A DNA stretch of 64,000 nucleotides from Talinum fruticosum (GCA_021018815.1 JAITYX010000052.1:1044501-1108500), one strand, 5' to 3'. Positions 48,801-61,540 are shown, numbered from the stretch's first letter. Notes: generated by a model not told the origin, from the sequence alone. Numbers and translations are program-made.

Positions 48801-49185
48801 GCGATTTTTGTCTAGTTTTTTTTTTTTGCAGTTCTTTTCTCCATCAAATTTTAGGGTTTCTAGGTTAATTTCCATCCGTCAAATCCCTTTAGATTGAAGT
48901 TTAATATTTTCAAGTTTTGAAGATCAATTTTATTAACTTAAGCATGACTAAACCAATCACTTACAACATATAATAATCAATAAGAAATTACCATCACGTT
49001 GAAAAAACCAAAAATCAAATTTGACAAGGAGCTCATAACTGTTTTTAACATTGTCATCAAAAACCAAATATTAGCATTAAATCTCTACAATCCCAAAAGT
49101 AATACTATACTATCCATCATCTCTCCAAATATTTTAAAAATCAACTACAAAATTTACAATCCATAATAGATAAAATGTTAACAAA

Positions 49186-50335
49186 TTAGATAACGTCATT
49201 GCCAAATTTCACTTTCAACCACAATGCATGACGAGCACTTGGACAGGCAAAGAAAGCTCTAACTGAGTTGGGATCCGCAGAAAGAGCTTGATAGACCTTC
49301 ATTTGAGATATGTCACTCATACAATCAACCTATTAACCCAAGAAAGCATTAGAAACAAAATTATATATAGAATCATGTCACAAACTAATTTTTTACCTTT
49401 GTAATTGCATCATACAATTGTTCTTCGGTATAATTTCTTAAATTACCCTTTTCAACCGATTTCAGGGATTTCAACTCCTCACATACAAATTCTATTGCCG
49501 TCACTTTATTCTTCAATTTCTTGGCCACAACTTGGTCTTTTGATGAAGGTTCACATGAAGATTCTTCATTAGGAGCACCATCACTTGAAGTTGGTTCTTT
49601 TCTCCATTGCTTTTGCCTTTCTTTCGGTCCAGCCGCATTACTTCCGGTTGCTCTATCTTTCCCAAACAAAAGGTCCAACTTATAAAAGTTCTTCACAAGT
49701 TTGAAGCGAAATGCATTCGTTGTTAGATTTACCTACAAAAATTAACAAGTATAACAAATGAAACCAAGCATTTCAAAGCATGTTGATTTCAGCATGTTAC
49801 TGCAACATTCTTTCATTTTATATCTTTGCTTGATTTAATTTTTACCGTCCTTTTTGTTTTGCCCGGTTATCACAATCAGTATTCAGACTATAATACATGA
49901 TAAATCAATAAATGAAACCAAGTATAACAAACTTTGAAAGATCATAACACCGAAGATAAACAATAGTGCATTATGGGAAAGAAAAATACGTACCAAAAGG
50001 TAAGACTCCCATACATCCGGTGCCGCCTCAATTATCTCGTGTCGATTCATTGAAACCAAACCCACTTTGGTGCAAAATTTTTGAGCATCAGCGTGCTTTT
50101 TTCAACGTTTTTAGCCTATTTTTAACATTCAAAATAGAAAATCCCAATTTGTTACACTTTGACCCCACTAATTTAGCAACATCCGAAAAAGTTGTACTAG
50201 TGAAAGTACTACCAATTTTTTGACCCTTCTCCATTTGTTCCAAGAGTCCATCCGTTAAAATTATATCCATTTCGTCGGACCATGTAAGATTCTTCTTTCC
50301 ACAAGTTGTTATGCTTCGTCCTCCTCAATGTCACA
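49186..50335 (-). pseudogene. Harbinger-encoded Myb/SANT-like protein, broken
   Basis: From about 50310 the minus strand reads KKNLTWSDEMDIILTDGLLEQ, then SDVAKLVGSKCNKLGFSILN and VKNRLKTLKK, a Myb/SANT-like (Myb_DNA-bind_3) domain. After a one-base frame change in an A run at 50097-50102, it continues DAQKFCTKVGLVSM..APDVWESYLL. A further exon holds LLFGKDRATGSNA (hallmark FGKDRATG) and KKLKNKVTAIE, and the last, ending at 49186, reads MSDISQMKVYQALSADPNSV. In Harbinger elements this protein helps bring the transposase to the nucleus and the element ends. The frameshift suggests it is inactive. Confidence 0.8.
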
Positions 50336-50429
50336 TTCATCCTATAATCAAAAGAGATAAGACTAGTTAGGAAATAAGATAAATAACTCATGACCAAGAA
50401 CTTAAACAAAGAATTCAAAAGGGAATTAT

Positions 50430-51650
50430 AACATACCGAGCACTACGACCACTATTATAATCCCTCCACATTGCATTGGCCGACTAGCTCTAAATTCTTC
50501 CATTTCTCTATTCTCACTTGTTGAATTTGAAGGACATATATCATATGATTGATTTGAATTAAGTAGTTCCCGATCAACTTGTTCTATAAGCTCTATATCC
50601 GGATCAACAACCATCAAATGATTATGTAATATGCATCCAGCAAGCACAACATCAGCCTGTGTTTGTGCGAGTAGAAATGTTCACTTCCACTAGCTAACAT
50701 TGCAAATCTCTTCTTTAAAACACCAAAGGCCCTTTCAATTGCATTTCGAAGAGAAGAATGTCGATGGTTAAATATCTCTCTACCATTTTGCGGAGCAAAA
50801 ACATCATATTCTTTCAAATGATATCTTGTTTTCCGGTATGGAGTTAAGAACCCACGTCTTAGTTGATATCCTAAATCAACCAAATAATATCTCCCACCAG
50901 GCACTTCCAACCTATCAATTCTATTTTCTAGTGCACTCGTTAAGAACTCTCGAATCGAAGCGCACCATTCCCAACCTGGTAACACATATGTGAACTTCAA
51001 ATCAAAACCACAAGCTGCAAGAACATTCATAGTAGGATATTGCTTTCGTCCTCTATATCTTTGAACTACATCACTTAGTACTTTGACACGAAAATGTGAC
51101 CCATCAATTGCACCAACACAATCCTTAAAATAAGGAAAAACCTTGAGCTATTTGCAATCTCTCGAAGGACATTCCGATCAATCTGGTTGCTTTAAAAATA
51201 TCCCTTCTAAGGAAATAATGGCCCTTAAGACATTATGGAAGTGTCTACTAACCGTTTCACTAGAACGCCAATAATCCAATTTCACATAATAATTTCTCCT
51301 ATTATGTCCAATAATATGAAGAAATTTGGCAACTTGTTCCTCAACCGAGCTAGAATGGGTGTCCTTTAATCTCCCGAATCACGTAATAAGCACACTAACC
51401 TAGCAAAGGCATCCTTACCCATGCGAAACTCATTACGACAATCTTGATCTTTTTTAGAGTTAGCCTACTAAGAAAAAATTGACGACGACTATCCCCTTCA
51501 CCATCCCGAGGAATTGGCCTATCAACATAATTATCAAGAAATGCTAGAGACACTAGGCTAGCCGCATAGGCACCATAAACAAGCAACACTAGCTCCAGTC
51601 CATTTTCTAAACTTGTTCCATTCCTCATCAATCTATTTAAAAAAATACAA
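50430..51650 (-). pseudogene. Harbinger transposase (DDE_Tnp_4 nuclease), broken
   Basis: Minus-strand pieces in order: MRNGTSLENGLELVL near 51630; DCRNEFRMGKDAF and EEQVAKFLHIIGHNRRN near 51420-51300; YFKDCVGAIDGSHFRVKV near 51120 (first Asp); RGRKQYPTMNVLAACGFDLKF; YYLVDLGYQLRRGFLTPYRK (second Asp); RNAIERAFGVLKKRFAML (Glu); ADVVLAGCILHNHL near 50650. This is the ALP1/Harbinger nuclease family with the D-D-E triad still readable. Stops and frame changes occur near 51470, 51145 and 50670. The enzyme would excise and insert the element; this copy appears non-functional. Confidence 0.85.
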
Positions 51651-51994
51651 TTGAACTAAATAAGAAAAGCGACAAAAGACAACTACAAATTAATATATAT
51701 ATTCAAACATGTCAATTAGCACAACTACAAACAAAATACATCAAGCCACTTGTTTCCTCATCAAAGCTAGGGTTTACCAACACCAGCTTTTGCTAATAGT
51801 AGCCAATTAAAATTTTTACTGATCCCTAGTATTTTGTGTGTCCATTTTAAATTTTACTATATTTCTATGAAATTTTAAATATTTCGGTTTACGCCATGGC
51901 AGCATGCACGGGACATATAGATCGAGTCCTCCGATAATGTAGATTCAAGCAATCACGAAAACTAGACCAAGTCGGAACCAAGCAAGGGTCAAGG

Positions 51995-53864
51995 TGTAAC
52001 GCCCCATCCTCCAATCCATAATTAATCGACCAACATTTGCTTAATAACCACAACGACTTATGCTAACGAAAATTAAAATCAAGGTGGGGGCATTATCGCC
52101 GTCCCCAAATAATAGAGACAAGGCTAAGACACTCAATTAATTAATAATATTTTTTTTTGTACGACATAAACGATAACATGAAAGCTATGTTTAAACAAAC
52201 AAGTAGATAGAATGACTCTATTTCCATAATCGAGTTCATACATGACCCAAAAACTTAAACTTATTCTAGCGTGACCCATAATAGCGAGAGATATGCCCGA
52301 GGGGCGGTCAACGAGTCATTACCCGACCTTGTCGAACCCTTCTCGTCGGACTCCTCTACTCCCGATTCTCCTCTTTAACCCTTGTCTGTTTCTCCTTCCC
52401 TAAAACAAAATTTAAAGAAACAGGAAAAAGTGAGCGGTTGGCTCAATACGTTACCCTTGTACTGTAAAAAAACACTTTTGGGGAGCCAGTGAGCGCGCAC
52501 GTTTTCAAAAAATATTCATTTGAAACATATCATTTAAGTAAAAGCACGGTTTTCTGTTTTTGTAGACTTTTCGGTTAAAATTTTCGGTTTCGTAAATGTT
52601 TTAGCTTCCGGCTGACACTAGGAACCCTATTTATATGCAATTGTAGCCATGGCTTTGGCTAGACGATTCGATTAAAATTCCCGTTACGGGAAGGGCCCAA
52701 TACGATTGATTCTCGCTAGCGAGACAATTATGAACGGTTAATAATAACCGATCAACGATTAACGATTAACGATTAACAATTAATTGGGTCCAAAAATGTT
52801 AGGCCGTAGTAAAACAATCACGGTAAAGCTTTTCATAACAATTAAAATTTAAATTATTTTGGAAGGGTACAAGCAATAACGTACCTCGGTTAGAAAGTTT
52901 GCTTTGAACAAATTTTCGATTTGCTTTACTTTCGACGTTTCCGATAACCTTCTGTTTGCAAAGAAATTTTTCCCCTTTACTTTAATATAATACATATTTT
53001 CTCATACCTCTTTTTATCAAAATTACTAACTAATTCTTGAATTATACGCGTGAATATGCATGTTCATATTTTCTTTAACTTTATTTTTTTCCAAATAATT
53101 TCCTCAATTTCTCAGCACACATAGATGTATTAATTCTTTCCTTCTTTATATCTATTTATTTTCCATTATGAATAATTAAATTTAGTTTAGAAGAAAAAAA
53201 TAGAATTATTACCTTAGTAATCAAGGTGTTGTTGAAAAAGGTGAGGTAGAGCAATTGGTGGTTGGCCAGAATCCGGCGACCGGCAGACGGCGGCAGGCGG
53301 CGGCCGGTGGACGGCGGCAGTCGGCTGGAGGCAGGTGGGCAGGCGGCGGCAGGCAGCCGGCTGGTGGCTGGGCAGTGCAGAAGCCAAATTGTTTTGGGCT
53401 TGGGGTTTTTTCTTTCTTCTTAGATTCCCTTGCTTATTTTTTTTTGCTGCTTTTGGCCCAGCCAGCCCCCTTCCTATTTATATTGGGCTTCTGCAGCCCA
53501 ATCTTAGCTCCTTCCAACCCCATCACCTCCATAAGATTTGGGCTTATCCAAATGATAATTATCTTTCACACTTGGTTAATGTTTCCACCATACACTTGTT
53601 CCCCAATTTTTTTCTCGTTGTAAAATTATTATTATTTATTTATTTATTTATTTATTATTATTTATTTATTTATTATTATTATTATTATTATTTATTGGTT
53701 GCACATTTTATAAATATTTAAGCATGGATTGATATTTCGAGTTAATTATTTCTCATTTCCATTTTGACATTTATGCGCGGCTCACTACTCTTAAATATTA
53801 AAACAGTAGAAATGCAATAATTAAATACAATTAAATTTTGGGGCCTTAATTTTGGGGCCTTACA
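51995..53864. mobile_element. Solo LTR nested in the Harbinger element
   Basis: The segment begins TGTAACGCCCCATCCTCC and ends TTTTGGGGCCTTACA, the TG...CA termini of an LTR with inverted TGTAA/TTACA ends. Flanking pentamers are CAAGG (51990-51994) and CAAGA (53865-53869), matching at four of five bases. The TGTAACGCCCC start is common in plant Ty3/gypsy LTRs. No internal retroelement domains are present, so this is best read as a solo LTR of 1870 bp. It includes AACGATT tandem words near 52755-52785 and a GGCGGC-rich block at 53265-53385. Confidence 0.75.
53625..53695. repeat. (ATTT)n/(ATT)n microsatellite
   Basis: Mixed ATTT and ATT units lie near the right end of the solo LTR. Confidence 0.9.
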
Positions 53865-54499
53865 CAAGACCTACTAATGCCTACAATATTGCTCGATTCA
53901 CGAGTTGCACAGGTGCCTATTAATACCCTTTTTTCATTTATCATGTTAAATAGGCAAACAGGGGAAGGATGAGAGAATAAGGCGAGAGGAACTACGTTAC
54001 AGACAACTTAACACCACTCGTATGTACTTGTAGAGATTGCTACAATTGCAAGTAAATAAAGATGTTTGTGCAAGACTTGCAAAAACACACTCGCTCACGA
54101 ATTAATTTTTAAAATCGGCATACTTCAATGTAAATAAATTAAACACTAATCACCAGCTACTCAGTCTCACAAAATTAGACTCGAAAAATGTATCATCGAT
54201 TTGGGTACCGATTGGTTCAATTCAAACTGGATCATGTTTAGAGTCAACGACTAGTAACACCACTCGCAGAACATGTCCATTGCAAAAACTCTTCATATGA
54301 ACAAAGAGTAGACATATGAACAATCAGCCACAAATTATACGAAATTCGAAATTGCCAGTAGAATATAGAATACAAGTTTATAAAATATGGAATAAACTTA
54401 AGCAACATTTCCATCTTCCGGGTAATTTTCACAAACACCTTGCGTGCAAATCAACATGGACAATCAACCCAAAAATTCAATACTCCACAAGATTATGAT

Positions 54500-54990
54500 T
54501 AAACCCATAAAATCAAAAACTAGAAAGCAAAGGATAGAGATAAAGAAACCTCGCTCGGATTCTTCATCGACATTGTCGAGCGGATTCGAGAGGCTTCGCC
54601 ATGCCCCGAAAATTGAAGTCGGAGTTTCATCCTCATCACCATCTATTTGAGACTCATCAATTAGTTTTCGCTTCAAACTCTTTCGAGTAGATGAATCTAA
54701 TGACACTCTGGACGCCTGAGGGAGGAGTTCAAGGGTAATTTTGGGTGATTTGAAGGAAGCGAAGAATCACCCTCGATCCGTGATGGATGTATTGGACGCT
54801 TGAGAAAGGATTTAGTAGCGCGATTCCCTGATTAAATCGAAGGGTTTTGGTTCGAAGCCATTGAGAATCGAAAGCTAGGGTTAGAGATGGGGAGCGAGAG
54901 AGAGGAGAGAGAGGAGGGAGCAGAGGTCGACGTTCTCTGGGCTCACCAGCGCTTTTCTTTTCTTTGTTTTCCCGACTTTTTCCTTCCAAT
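54500..54990 (-). other. Right arm of the Harbinger element: possible first exon and leader
   Basis: On the minus strand a CT-rich leader-like stretch (about 54890-54930) is followed by MASNQNPS.. near 54863 and, in another frame, SLDSSTRKSLKRKLIDESQ then DETPTSIFGAWRSLSN (54700-54560). The layout (promoter-proximal end of an element whose genes run leftwards) suggests a 5' exon of an element gene, but I do not recognise the protein and the frame is interrupted. Confidence 0.35.
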
Positions 54991-55240
54991 TTTGGAAAGA
55001 AAGTTTTTAAGTAAATTTTTTTCTAATTTTCCATTTTATTTTCCATGAGTTTTTTTTCCTTCTAATTTTCTTTAATCCAAACACTAGAAAGAAAATTACT
55101 TTCCCAATTTATTTTTTTCCACCCAATTTTCCATGAATCAAACAGAGCCATAATATTACTTTTGGGATTGAAACATCCAGGTGGTCCCTCGTATAAACTC
55201 CCGCTCAATGCTACACATCAACGAGAAATACTAAGCCTAT

Positions 55241-56356
55241 TGTGGGGTTTGGTTAGATGTAATGAAATAGGGGTATAATGTAATCAATTATATAATGTAA
55301 TTAGTTATGCAATGTAATGAGATAATAATATCGTGTTTGGTTATATAAAAAGAGTAATGTAATCACAAAGGTAATAAATTGTTTTAATGACCAAAAAATA
55401 GTAATTAAATTATTCTAGTAGAGATAAATATTATGTAAATAAAAATTTTAGTTACACTAGATTTGAGCTTTTTAAAATATTTTCTATCAAATAATCAAGT
55501 TTTACTTTTTTTTTAGGGTAAATATCAACAATATTTTTGGTAATGGCAATAAATGCCATAATAGAGATAAATGTTATTCACATGAAAGCATTTTAAATTC
55601 GAAATCATATTTGAGATTTTTTTAATCTTTTCTATCATATTTTCTAATTTTAAATTTTTTGGGTGGCAAAAAAGATCAACTAGATTATTGTAGTGGCGAT
55701 AAATGTTTGTCGTAGTGAAGATAAATATTATCCAAATAACAAAATTTTAAACTATAAATTTATATTTGAGATTTTTTAAATTTCTCTATCATATAATTAA
55801 GTTTTGAATTTTTTTCATCGATAAAAAATATCAACTAAAATTATTCTATTGATGATAAATATTTAACGAATTAAAGATAAATGTTGAAAAGTAAAAACAT
55901 TTTGATCTAAAAATTTTAATTTAAGCTTCTTTTATCTTATTAATCAAATAGTTAAATTTTGAATCCAAAATATTTAAGTTGAATTTTTCTCTTAATGACC
56001 AACCGATTATATTATATATTAAGATAATAGAAGAAAGGAAATCAAATTCCTTATCAAATAAATGAATTTTTTGTTTGCCAAAGAGGGAGAAAAATGATAT
56101 GGAATAGAGGGAGAGAGGGAGAGAGAAAGAGAGAGAAAAAGAATTATTACAAGTGTATCAAAATTTGATCACAAGGATGGATGTAATCACGATTGTTTAG
56201 TGAATGTCTAAGTAATTGTAATTGCATAGGTATAGGTTAATATGATTACAATGCAATTTTAATTGCATTACAAAATTGTAACCAAATATAGTAATGTAAT
56301 GACTATTACTAATTTGATTACATTACGACTTTGATTACGTCCAACCAAACATGCCC
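55241..56356. mobile_element. Non-autonomous TIR element, copy 2 (PIF/Harbinger-like)
   Basis: The left end is TGTGGGGTTTGGTTAGATGT; the right end reverse-complemented is GGGCATGTTTGGTTGGACGT. TAT flanks both sides (55238-55240 and 56357-56359). The inner sequence tracks copy 1 at 11621-12706 along nearly its whole length (for example GATAAATGTTTGTCGTAGTG). It begins only 91 bases from the right end of the Harbinger element. A GAGAGG-rich stretch at 56108-56140 is specific to this copy. Confidence 0.8.
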
Positions 56357-56801
56357 TATGTATCAACTTGAAAAACAACAAATTAACAAAAATAACATGC
56401 ACGGGTCTGTTCGTTTAAGTTATTCAAAACTAATTGTGTAGCTTTTATGAATTGTTGCGATTAGTCTGTTAGATGCTTCTTTTATGTCCACTCCTTATTA
56501 TACATAATCTGAGCATCCAAAGAGGAAAAAGAGGTAATCTAATTGTTAGATTCAGTCACTCAGCAAACTCATTTTCATTTCTCTAATTAATGTCAAAAAT
56601 GGACTAAGCTCAACTTTAATTAGTCCTCAAATTTATGCTCTAATTGTGCTTTGGTTCACTAATAAGTGTTTATCATTCACTAATTGTAGCTCATCCATCA
56701 TCATCACCTTCATTTGTGGACCCAAATTCAACTCACCATGTAGGGCTCACAAACATCTGGTTTTCGCTCGCTATAAATAATATATGACTCGCTTAAAAAG
56801 G

Positions 56802-56965
56802 TTACATGTACTTATGCATCCGAATTCGGCCTTCACTCGTGAAATCAGATTAGACTCACTAACAAAACTCACAAAAAAAAAAATTACATGTACTTATGCA
56901 TCTAAATCCAATCTTCATTCGTGAAATCAGATTAGACTCACTAACAAAACTAAAAAAAAATATTT
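56802..56965. repeat. 82-bp tandem duplication
   Basis: Two copies start TTACATGTACTTATGCATC at 56802 and 56884, and both contain GTGAAATCAGATTAGACTCA. They differ at a few positions and in the length of an A run. Confidence 0.85.
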
Positions 56966-57095
56966 GGGGGTCGCTAAAGATATAATAAAGCTCACCAAAT
57001 TTATGCGATCGGATTCAATTCAGATAACTAACACCGAGCTTTGTTTGAGTAAAAATAATTTAAAGCATCCACGTATACACACACTGCAAGGCCAT

Positions 57096-57204
57096 TATAA
57101 ATAAGGAGGGACTGTTAGTGTTAATTGCGCCATTGAATTCAAACTCTCCATAATTTCTCTCTGCTAGTGGTGCATGTCATGGTAGGGAGTAGATAGGCAC
57201 CACT
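57096..57204 (+). promoter_or_regulatory. Isolated TATA-like box followed by a short hairpin
   Basis: TATAAATAA at 57096 stands in a locally GC-richer context, with AGTGGTGC (57166-57173) and GCACCACT (57197-57204) forming a perfect 8-bp inverted repeat downstream. No ORF follows. It could be the promoter of a short non-coding transcript or chance. Confidence 0.2.
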
Positions 57205-58660
57205 CTTTCCCATCTTTTATCTCTCATTACTGTTAAATTATATTTAACTAATGAGGTTAAATTTTTTAACTTTGACTGTTGATTTTTTACAAAATATATT
57301 GATTCACAAAATGCAACCACTGTCATAAGATTTTTTTCGAAACAATTTTATTAGAGTATAAGTTTATAAGAGATTACTAAATTGTATAAATAAAAATTAA
57401 TGGTCAAAATAATACCTTAGAGACCGTAAAAAGTAAAAAAGAACATTCCTTTTCAGATGGAGAAAGTAGTAAAAAAAAAAATACTACCAGTTAAACTATT
57501 CTTATTAAGAGACTCCCACAGTGATAGATTCAAAAAATTTGTCAGCACTTTTGAATTTTTTTATAGTATTAAATATTTTAGCAAATTTTTATTTTTAAAT
57601 TTTTACAAGTAGTTTTTTTTTATAATTAATAATATCTCAAGATACTCACTTATCAAGCGCATCTTAAAAAATAGTGAAAAAAATTATTTATAAATTTTGT
57701 AAAAATAACCCATAGATATGTATAATTATCTTGACTGATAATTTTATTAAATTTCATAGAAAATTATAAAGCACTTGGAAGAATATTGAACCACCTAGCA
57801 TGTTAATTTACTTTGGACGCATTATTTTTGGTAACCTTTTGCTCCCTGAAAAAGCACTTTGAAGAATATGAAAAATTAAGGACCAAATTGTAATATACTC
57901 TCTGTGTTGTTACAAACTATATTTTTTATTTATTTTTTATAAATTGTTTGAAAAAAGAAGGGATTACTTAGATTGGAGTATGCAGAGCATTGTGCTCCAG
58001 TGAGCATGATATAATATGAGTTTTTTTTTAATCGCCAATTAAATTCAAAGATGTTAATCTTTCAAAATTCTAAAATAATAGTTGAACAAACAAACTAAAA
58101 CAATAAAAATAAAGCAATTATATTTACACCAACTAAAATTACACAAAAAGTATATATCCTTTGATTTATTTTAATTTGTATAAAATAATTATCTATTAAT
58201 TTTAGGGTAAAACTTTCACCATTTTGTTATATATATATATATATATTATGTTAGTGTCGAATCAGCATACTTGAAATAATCAATAAGAATAGCATTCTAA
58301 TAATTGAGTTAATAAAGGATCAATTAGGAAATTAACTATTTATGCAAATTATTTAGCCAAAAAAACTACCAATTATGAGTGCTCTAAGAGATACTATACT
58401 AGTTATTATAACCAAATTAAGTTACTCCTACAAATCAATGTTATAAATGATTTTTTTTTTTGACGAATGAGGCGTAAAGGTGAACTTAAGCAGGATTCGA
58501 ACCTATACATTTATAATAATTCTAAAAAAAAATTTATCGATGGAGCTAACCGATAATACGCTAATAATAGTTTGCTAGTGCAGCTGAAAATAGGGAACTA
58601 ATAAATGCTATTTTTGTTTCCATAAATGCCTCACTTTAATAAAAACAGCTGGCTTTGGTG

Positions 58661-58713
<53 letters not shown>

Positions 58714-61320
58714 AGAATAGTTTTTTTTTTTTTTATGAAAAAGGGTAGCTTTTAGTTTCGGGTTTGTGAAACACAAAGCTCCAGTGGTCACATGGTGAAG
58801 CATGCACAATTTATGATACAAGCTTGCCTTAAGTGAAAGTGATAATATTTATAATATTAGCATAATTTTTTGTGCATATTACTCTTCTTAATCTCAATTG
58901 TTTTTTTTATTTATGTTCATGAAGATGATGTGTTTTATCTATGTGCATACGGATGTCCACTAATAATATTTCAGCTATTTTTTGAGTATTTGTAAAATTA
59001 AGAAATTTTATTTGAAAAAAAAAAATCTACTGAGAGTCATATGACTTCAACTTCAAGCTACACTTATCTGTATTACATGTGTGTATATACTTCATCTACA
59101 TACTTTTTTCAATAAAAGCTCCTATCATAATGATATAGTATATTAAAAAATGTAATACCTTTTAATTATATTTCGATGAAAAAGTCTTTTTCAACGGAGG
59201 TATCTTTCAATATACAGAGTTAATTAATTACCAAAAGGAATAGACGAGATGTTTCCTTAGTTTGATTCAAAACAAATCTTCTAAAACTCTTTTTTAAACT
59301 GTGTATTCAATGTAATATGTTGGAGCTTATGGATGTAGAGAAATGCAATGGTCTATGAGCAGTTAGAGATGACCATCTCCTATAACTCAGATTGACTACA
59401 CTACCTTATGTCATACAATCAAGTGGAGAGTGACTCAGATGCGTTGGCAAGAAATTTTTCTTCAAGCCCAACTCTTGACCCCTATGAGAATGAGATTGTC
59501 TAAGAGTATCGACTCCATTTTACTTGTTGGTTGTTAATTGATATTGCTTTTGTTGCTACTGCTTGTTTTGCTTTTACCTGATGAGCTGAATTTCAGCTGA
59601 TGGCTTCACTAATTAAAAAAAAAAAAAAAAAACTCTGATCTTTAATCATAATAAATTTTAAGAATAATCAATTAACGAGAAAATAACTTGGTACAAATAT
59701 ATAAAATTCAAACATTTTAATGAGTTTTAACTTTATTATTGAGAATAAAAGTACTGTTTCCTCCCTTGTTTTATTTTATGATTAGTCTTCTTCTCTTAAT
59801 TCCTCAATGGTTGGGATACAATTGAATTTCTTGTCACATATATATTTCCCTAGTTTCCTTTTCAAATTATTTTCCCTTATAATCTACTTGCTTGTTTGGT
59901 AGGAAGTCATTTTCAATTGAATTGGGTACGTCTTATACCCATATGATGAATTAAAGTGCTGAATAAAACTGTTGAGTGGCCCCTTACATCCAAACAGTAC
60001 TTTAAAGATAGCTGATTTTACAAGAAAAATCATAAAAAGAACCCACGTAGCCGAAACCAGCCATTGATAGTATGATGTAAATATCCCATGCAAAGTACAG
60101 ACTTAATTCCAAGTACTTGACCTTAATCAATTTCAACAATTGGTACAACCGTACAATTAATTGACGTAACCCCAACTTAATTAATACATTAATTGCTTCA
60201 TTAGGATACCTAATTAATTAGCCATGCATGATTCAAATGTGTCATTATTTCTAAATTACTACTATTGTTAATCAACTTAAGGACGTCTCGAAACATGTGT
60301 TGTGCTACATATATATACCTACAGTGTTGGGATGTTAACATAACACCGATCTAAAGGAAAATTTTCAAATACAGTAAGAATATTGTCTTGACATTAAATT
60401 AAATTGAGTCGTACCTTTGAACATAATGTGGATGTTAGTTAGATTATTAATTGGTAAAATCTTTACAAATTATTATCAAACACTTGGGTCTATTTAGATT
60501 AACGTTTATAAAATATTTATAACCGCTACAGTTCATAACCGCTCGTGTACACTCATTTACGCCAAAAATCACGTACTCTTGCCTCTGTCCCTCTCCTCTA
60601 GAGGCAATGGAATCAGAAGGAAGCTGGCAAATGAATGGCTGCGATCGTTAACCTACCACATGACATGCAGTTTGTCTTGACTCTAGAAATTCAAATGACA
60701 ACGAGTACACGACACACCCAAAAATAAACTTATATTTATTTATGTATAGAGCACTTTATATTATGGTGGTGCCTTTTTTCCTTCAATTTTGTAAAGATTT
60801 TGATTCTCTACACTAAGTACACTTTTGTCTTACTTGTACCACCCATCACATATATATGTGTTTGATAACCTATCTCTAAATACACATCCAATAATATAGC
60901 TTTAGCTATGTATATTACTCTTTTTTAAAAAAACTTTTAAAAAATCTTAATTAAATTGCTTTTAAAATGTCATTTTATTTGGCTTTTGCATTCATCTAAA
61001 CAACACTATTGAGTCATTTATTTATTTATTTTTTCAATATAAACGAGTATCTTATAACGTCTTATATGTGGCTTTGTTGTTTGAAAGTTTCGGTAATTAA
61101 TATCTTCTGCGAATAATTTTATTTATAACTTGAAAAGTTTAACAACGTGGATGTTATTTGGCTAAAGATCTAAATAATAATTTGGATTGTGCATTAAATA
61201 TTGCAATAGTTAGAAATTAAAGTGGTATGTCATATTGTTGAGAAGATGAGACTAATAAATAGTTATGTATAATTATTTTAATGTCTCAAAATGGGATTAG
61301 ATTACTCTAAATGAAATTCA
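57205..61320. other. Gene-poor AT-rich spacer
   Basis: No coding gene was recognised. A TA microsatellite lies at 58231-58247, a large one at 58662-58711 and a long A run near 59614-59631. The block at about 58480-58560 contains AGGATTCGAACCTATAC, a reversed B-box-like word next to a T run, suggesting an old SINE fragment on the minus strand. Confidence 0.45.
58662..58711. repeat. (TA)n microsatellite, about 25 units
   Basis: Uninterrupted alternating TA, followed shortly by a T run. Confidence 0.97.
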
Positions 61321-61540
61321 TGCCCTATTTCATTTAGGTTTAGCTTATAACTATACATTTTTTTACAACTCCTTACAATTTCTTACAGGTTGTTATAACT
61401 AGCTTTACAACTATCTTACAACTACGTACACCTTCTTACGGCTTTGCTCACATCTCGCTACAACTCCTTATAGTTTTTCTTATAATTTCTTACAACTCGT
61501 TAACATCCTTATACCTCCTTACAATTAAATAAAACAGGCC
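61321..61540. mobile_element. Small repeat family D, copy 2
   Basis: The right end reverse-complemented reads GGCCTGTTTTATTTAATTGTAAGGAGGTATAAGG and the left end TGCCCTATTTCATTTAGG; many TTACAACT / CTTACAA words lie between. It is related in the opposite orientation to 33087-33221 (GCCCTGTTTTATTTATTTATAAGG). The class is unclear and no target duplication was seen. Confidence 0.5.

Larger units (their letters stand above)
47854..55149 (-). mobile_element. PIF/Harbinger DNA transposon with terminal inverted repeats, nested and decayed
   Basis: The left end is GGCTCTGTTTTTGATTCATG then GAAAATTGGGTGGAAA; the right end reverse-complemented is GGCTCTGTTTGATTCATGGA then AAATTGGGTGGAAA. The two differ mainly by two T. 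ATA stands at both outer flanks (47851-47853 and 55150-55152), a 3-bp duplication as expected for this superfamily. Inside, on the minus strand, are the two genes that PIF/Harbinger elements carry: a DDE nuclease-type transposase and a Myb/SANT-like protein, both broken. A solo LTR of 1.87 kb is nested at 51995-53864, so the original element was about 5.4 kb. It also contains the palindrome array at 48380-48785. Confidence 0.88.

Noticed and set aside
54244..54650. Several short open frames in the Harbinger right arm
   Set aside because: No recognised domain, no consistent splice structure; only the CT-rich leader and the KRKLIDESQ stretch seemed worth noting.
58480..58560. tRNA-like gene on the minus strand (AGGATTCGAACCTATAC)
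   Set aside because: Only a T-loop-like word is present; no acceptor stem or full cloverleaf could be built, so a SINE remnant is more likely.
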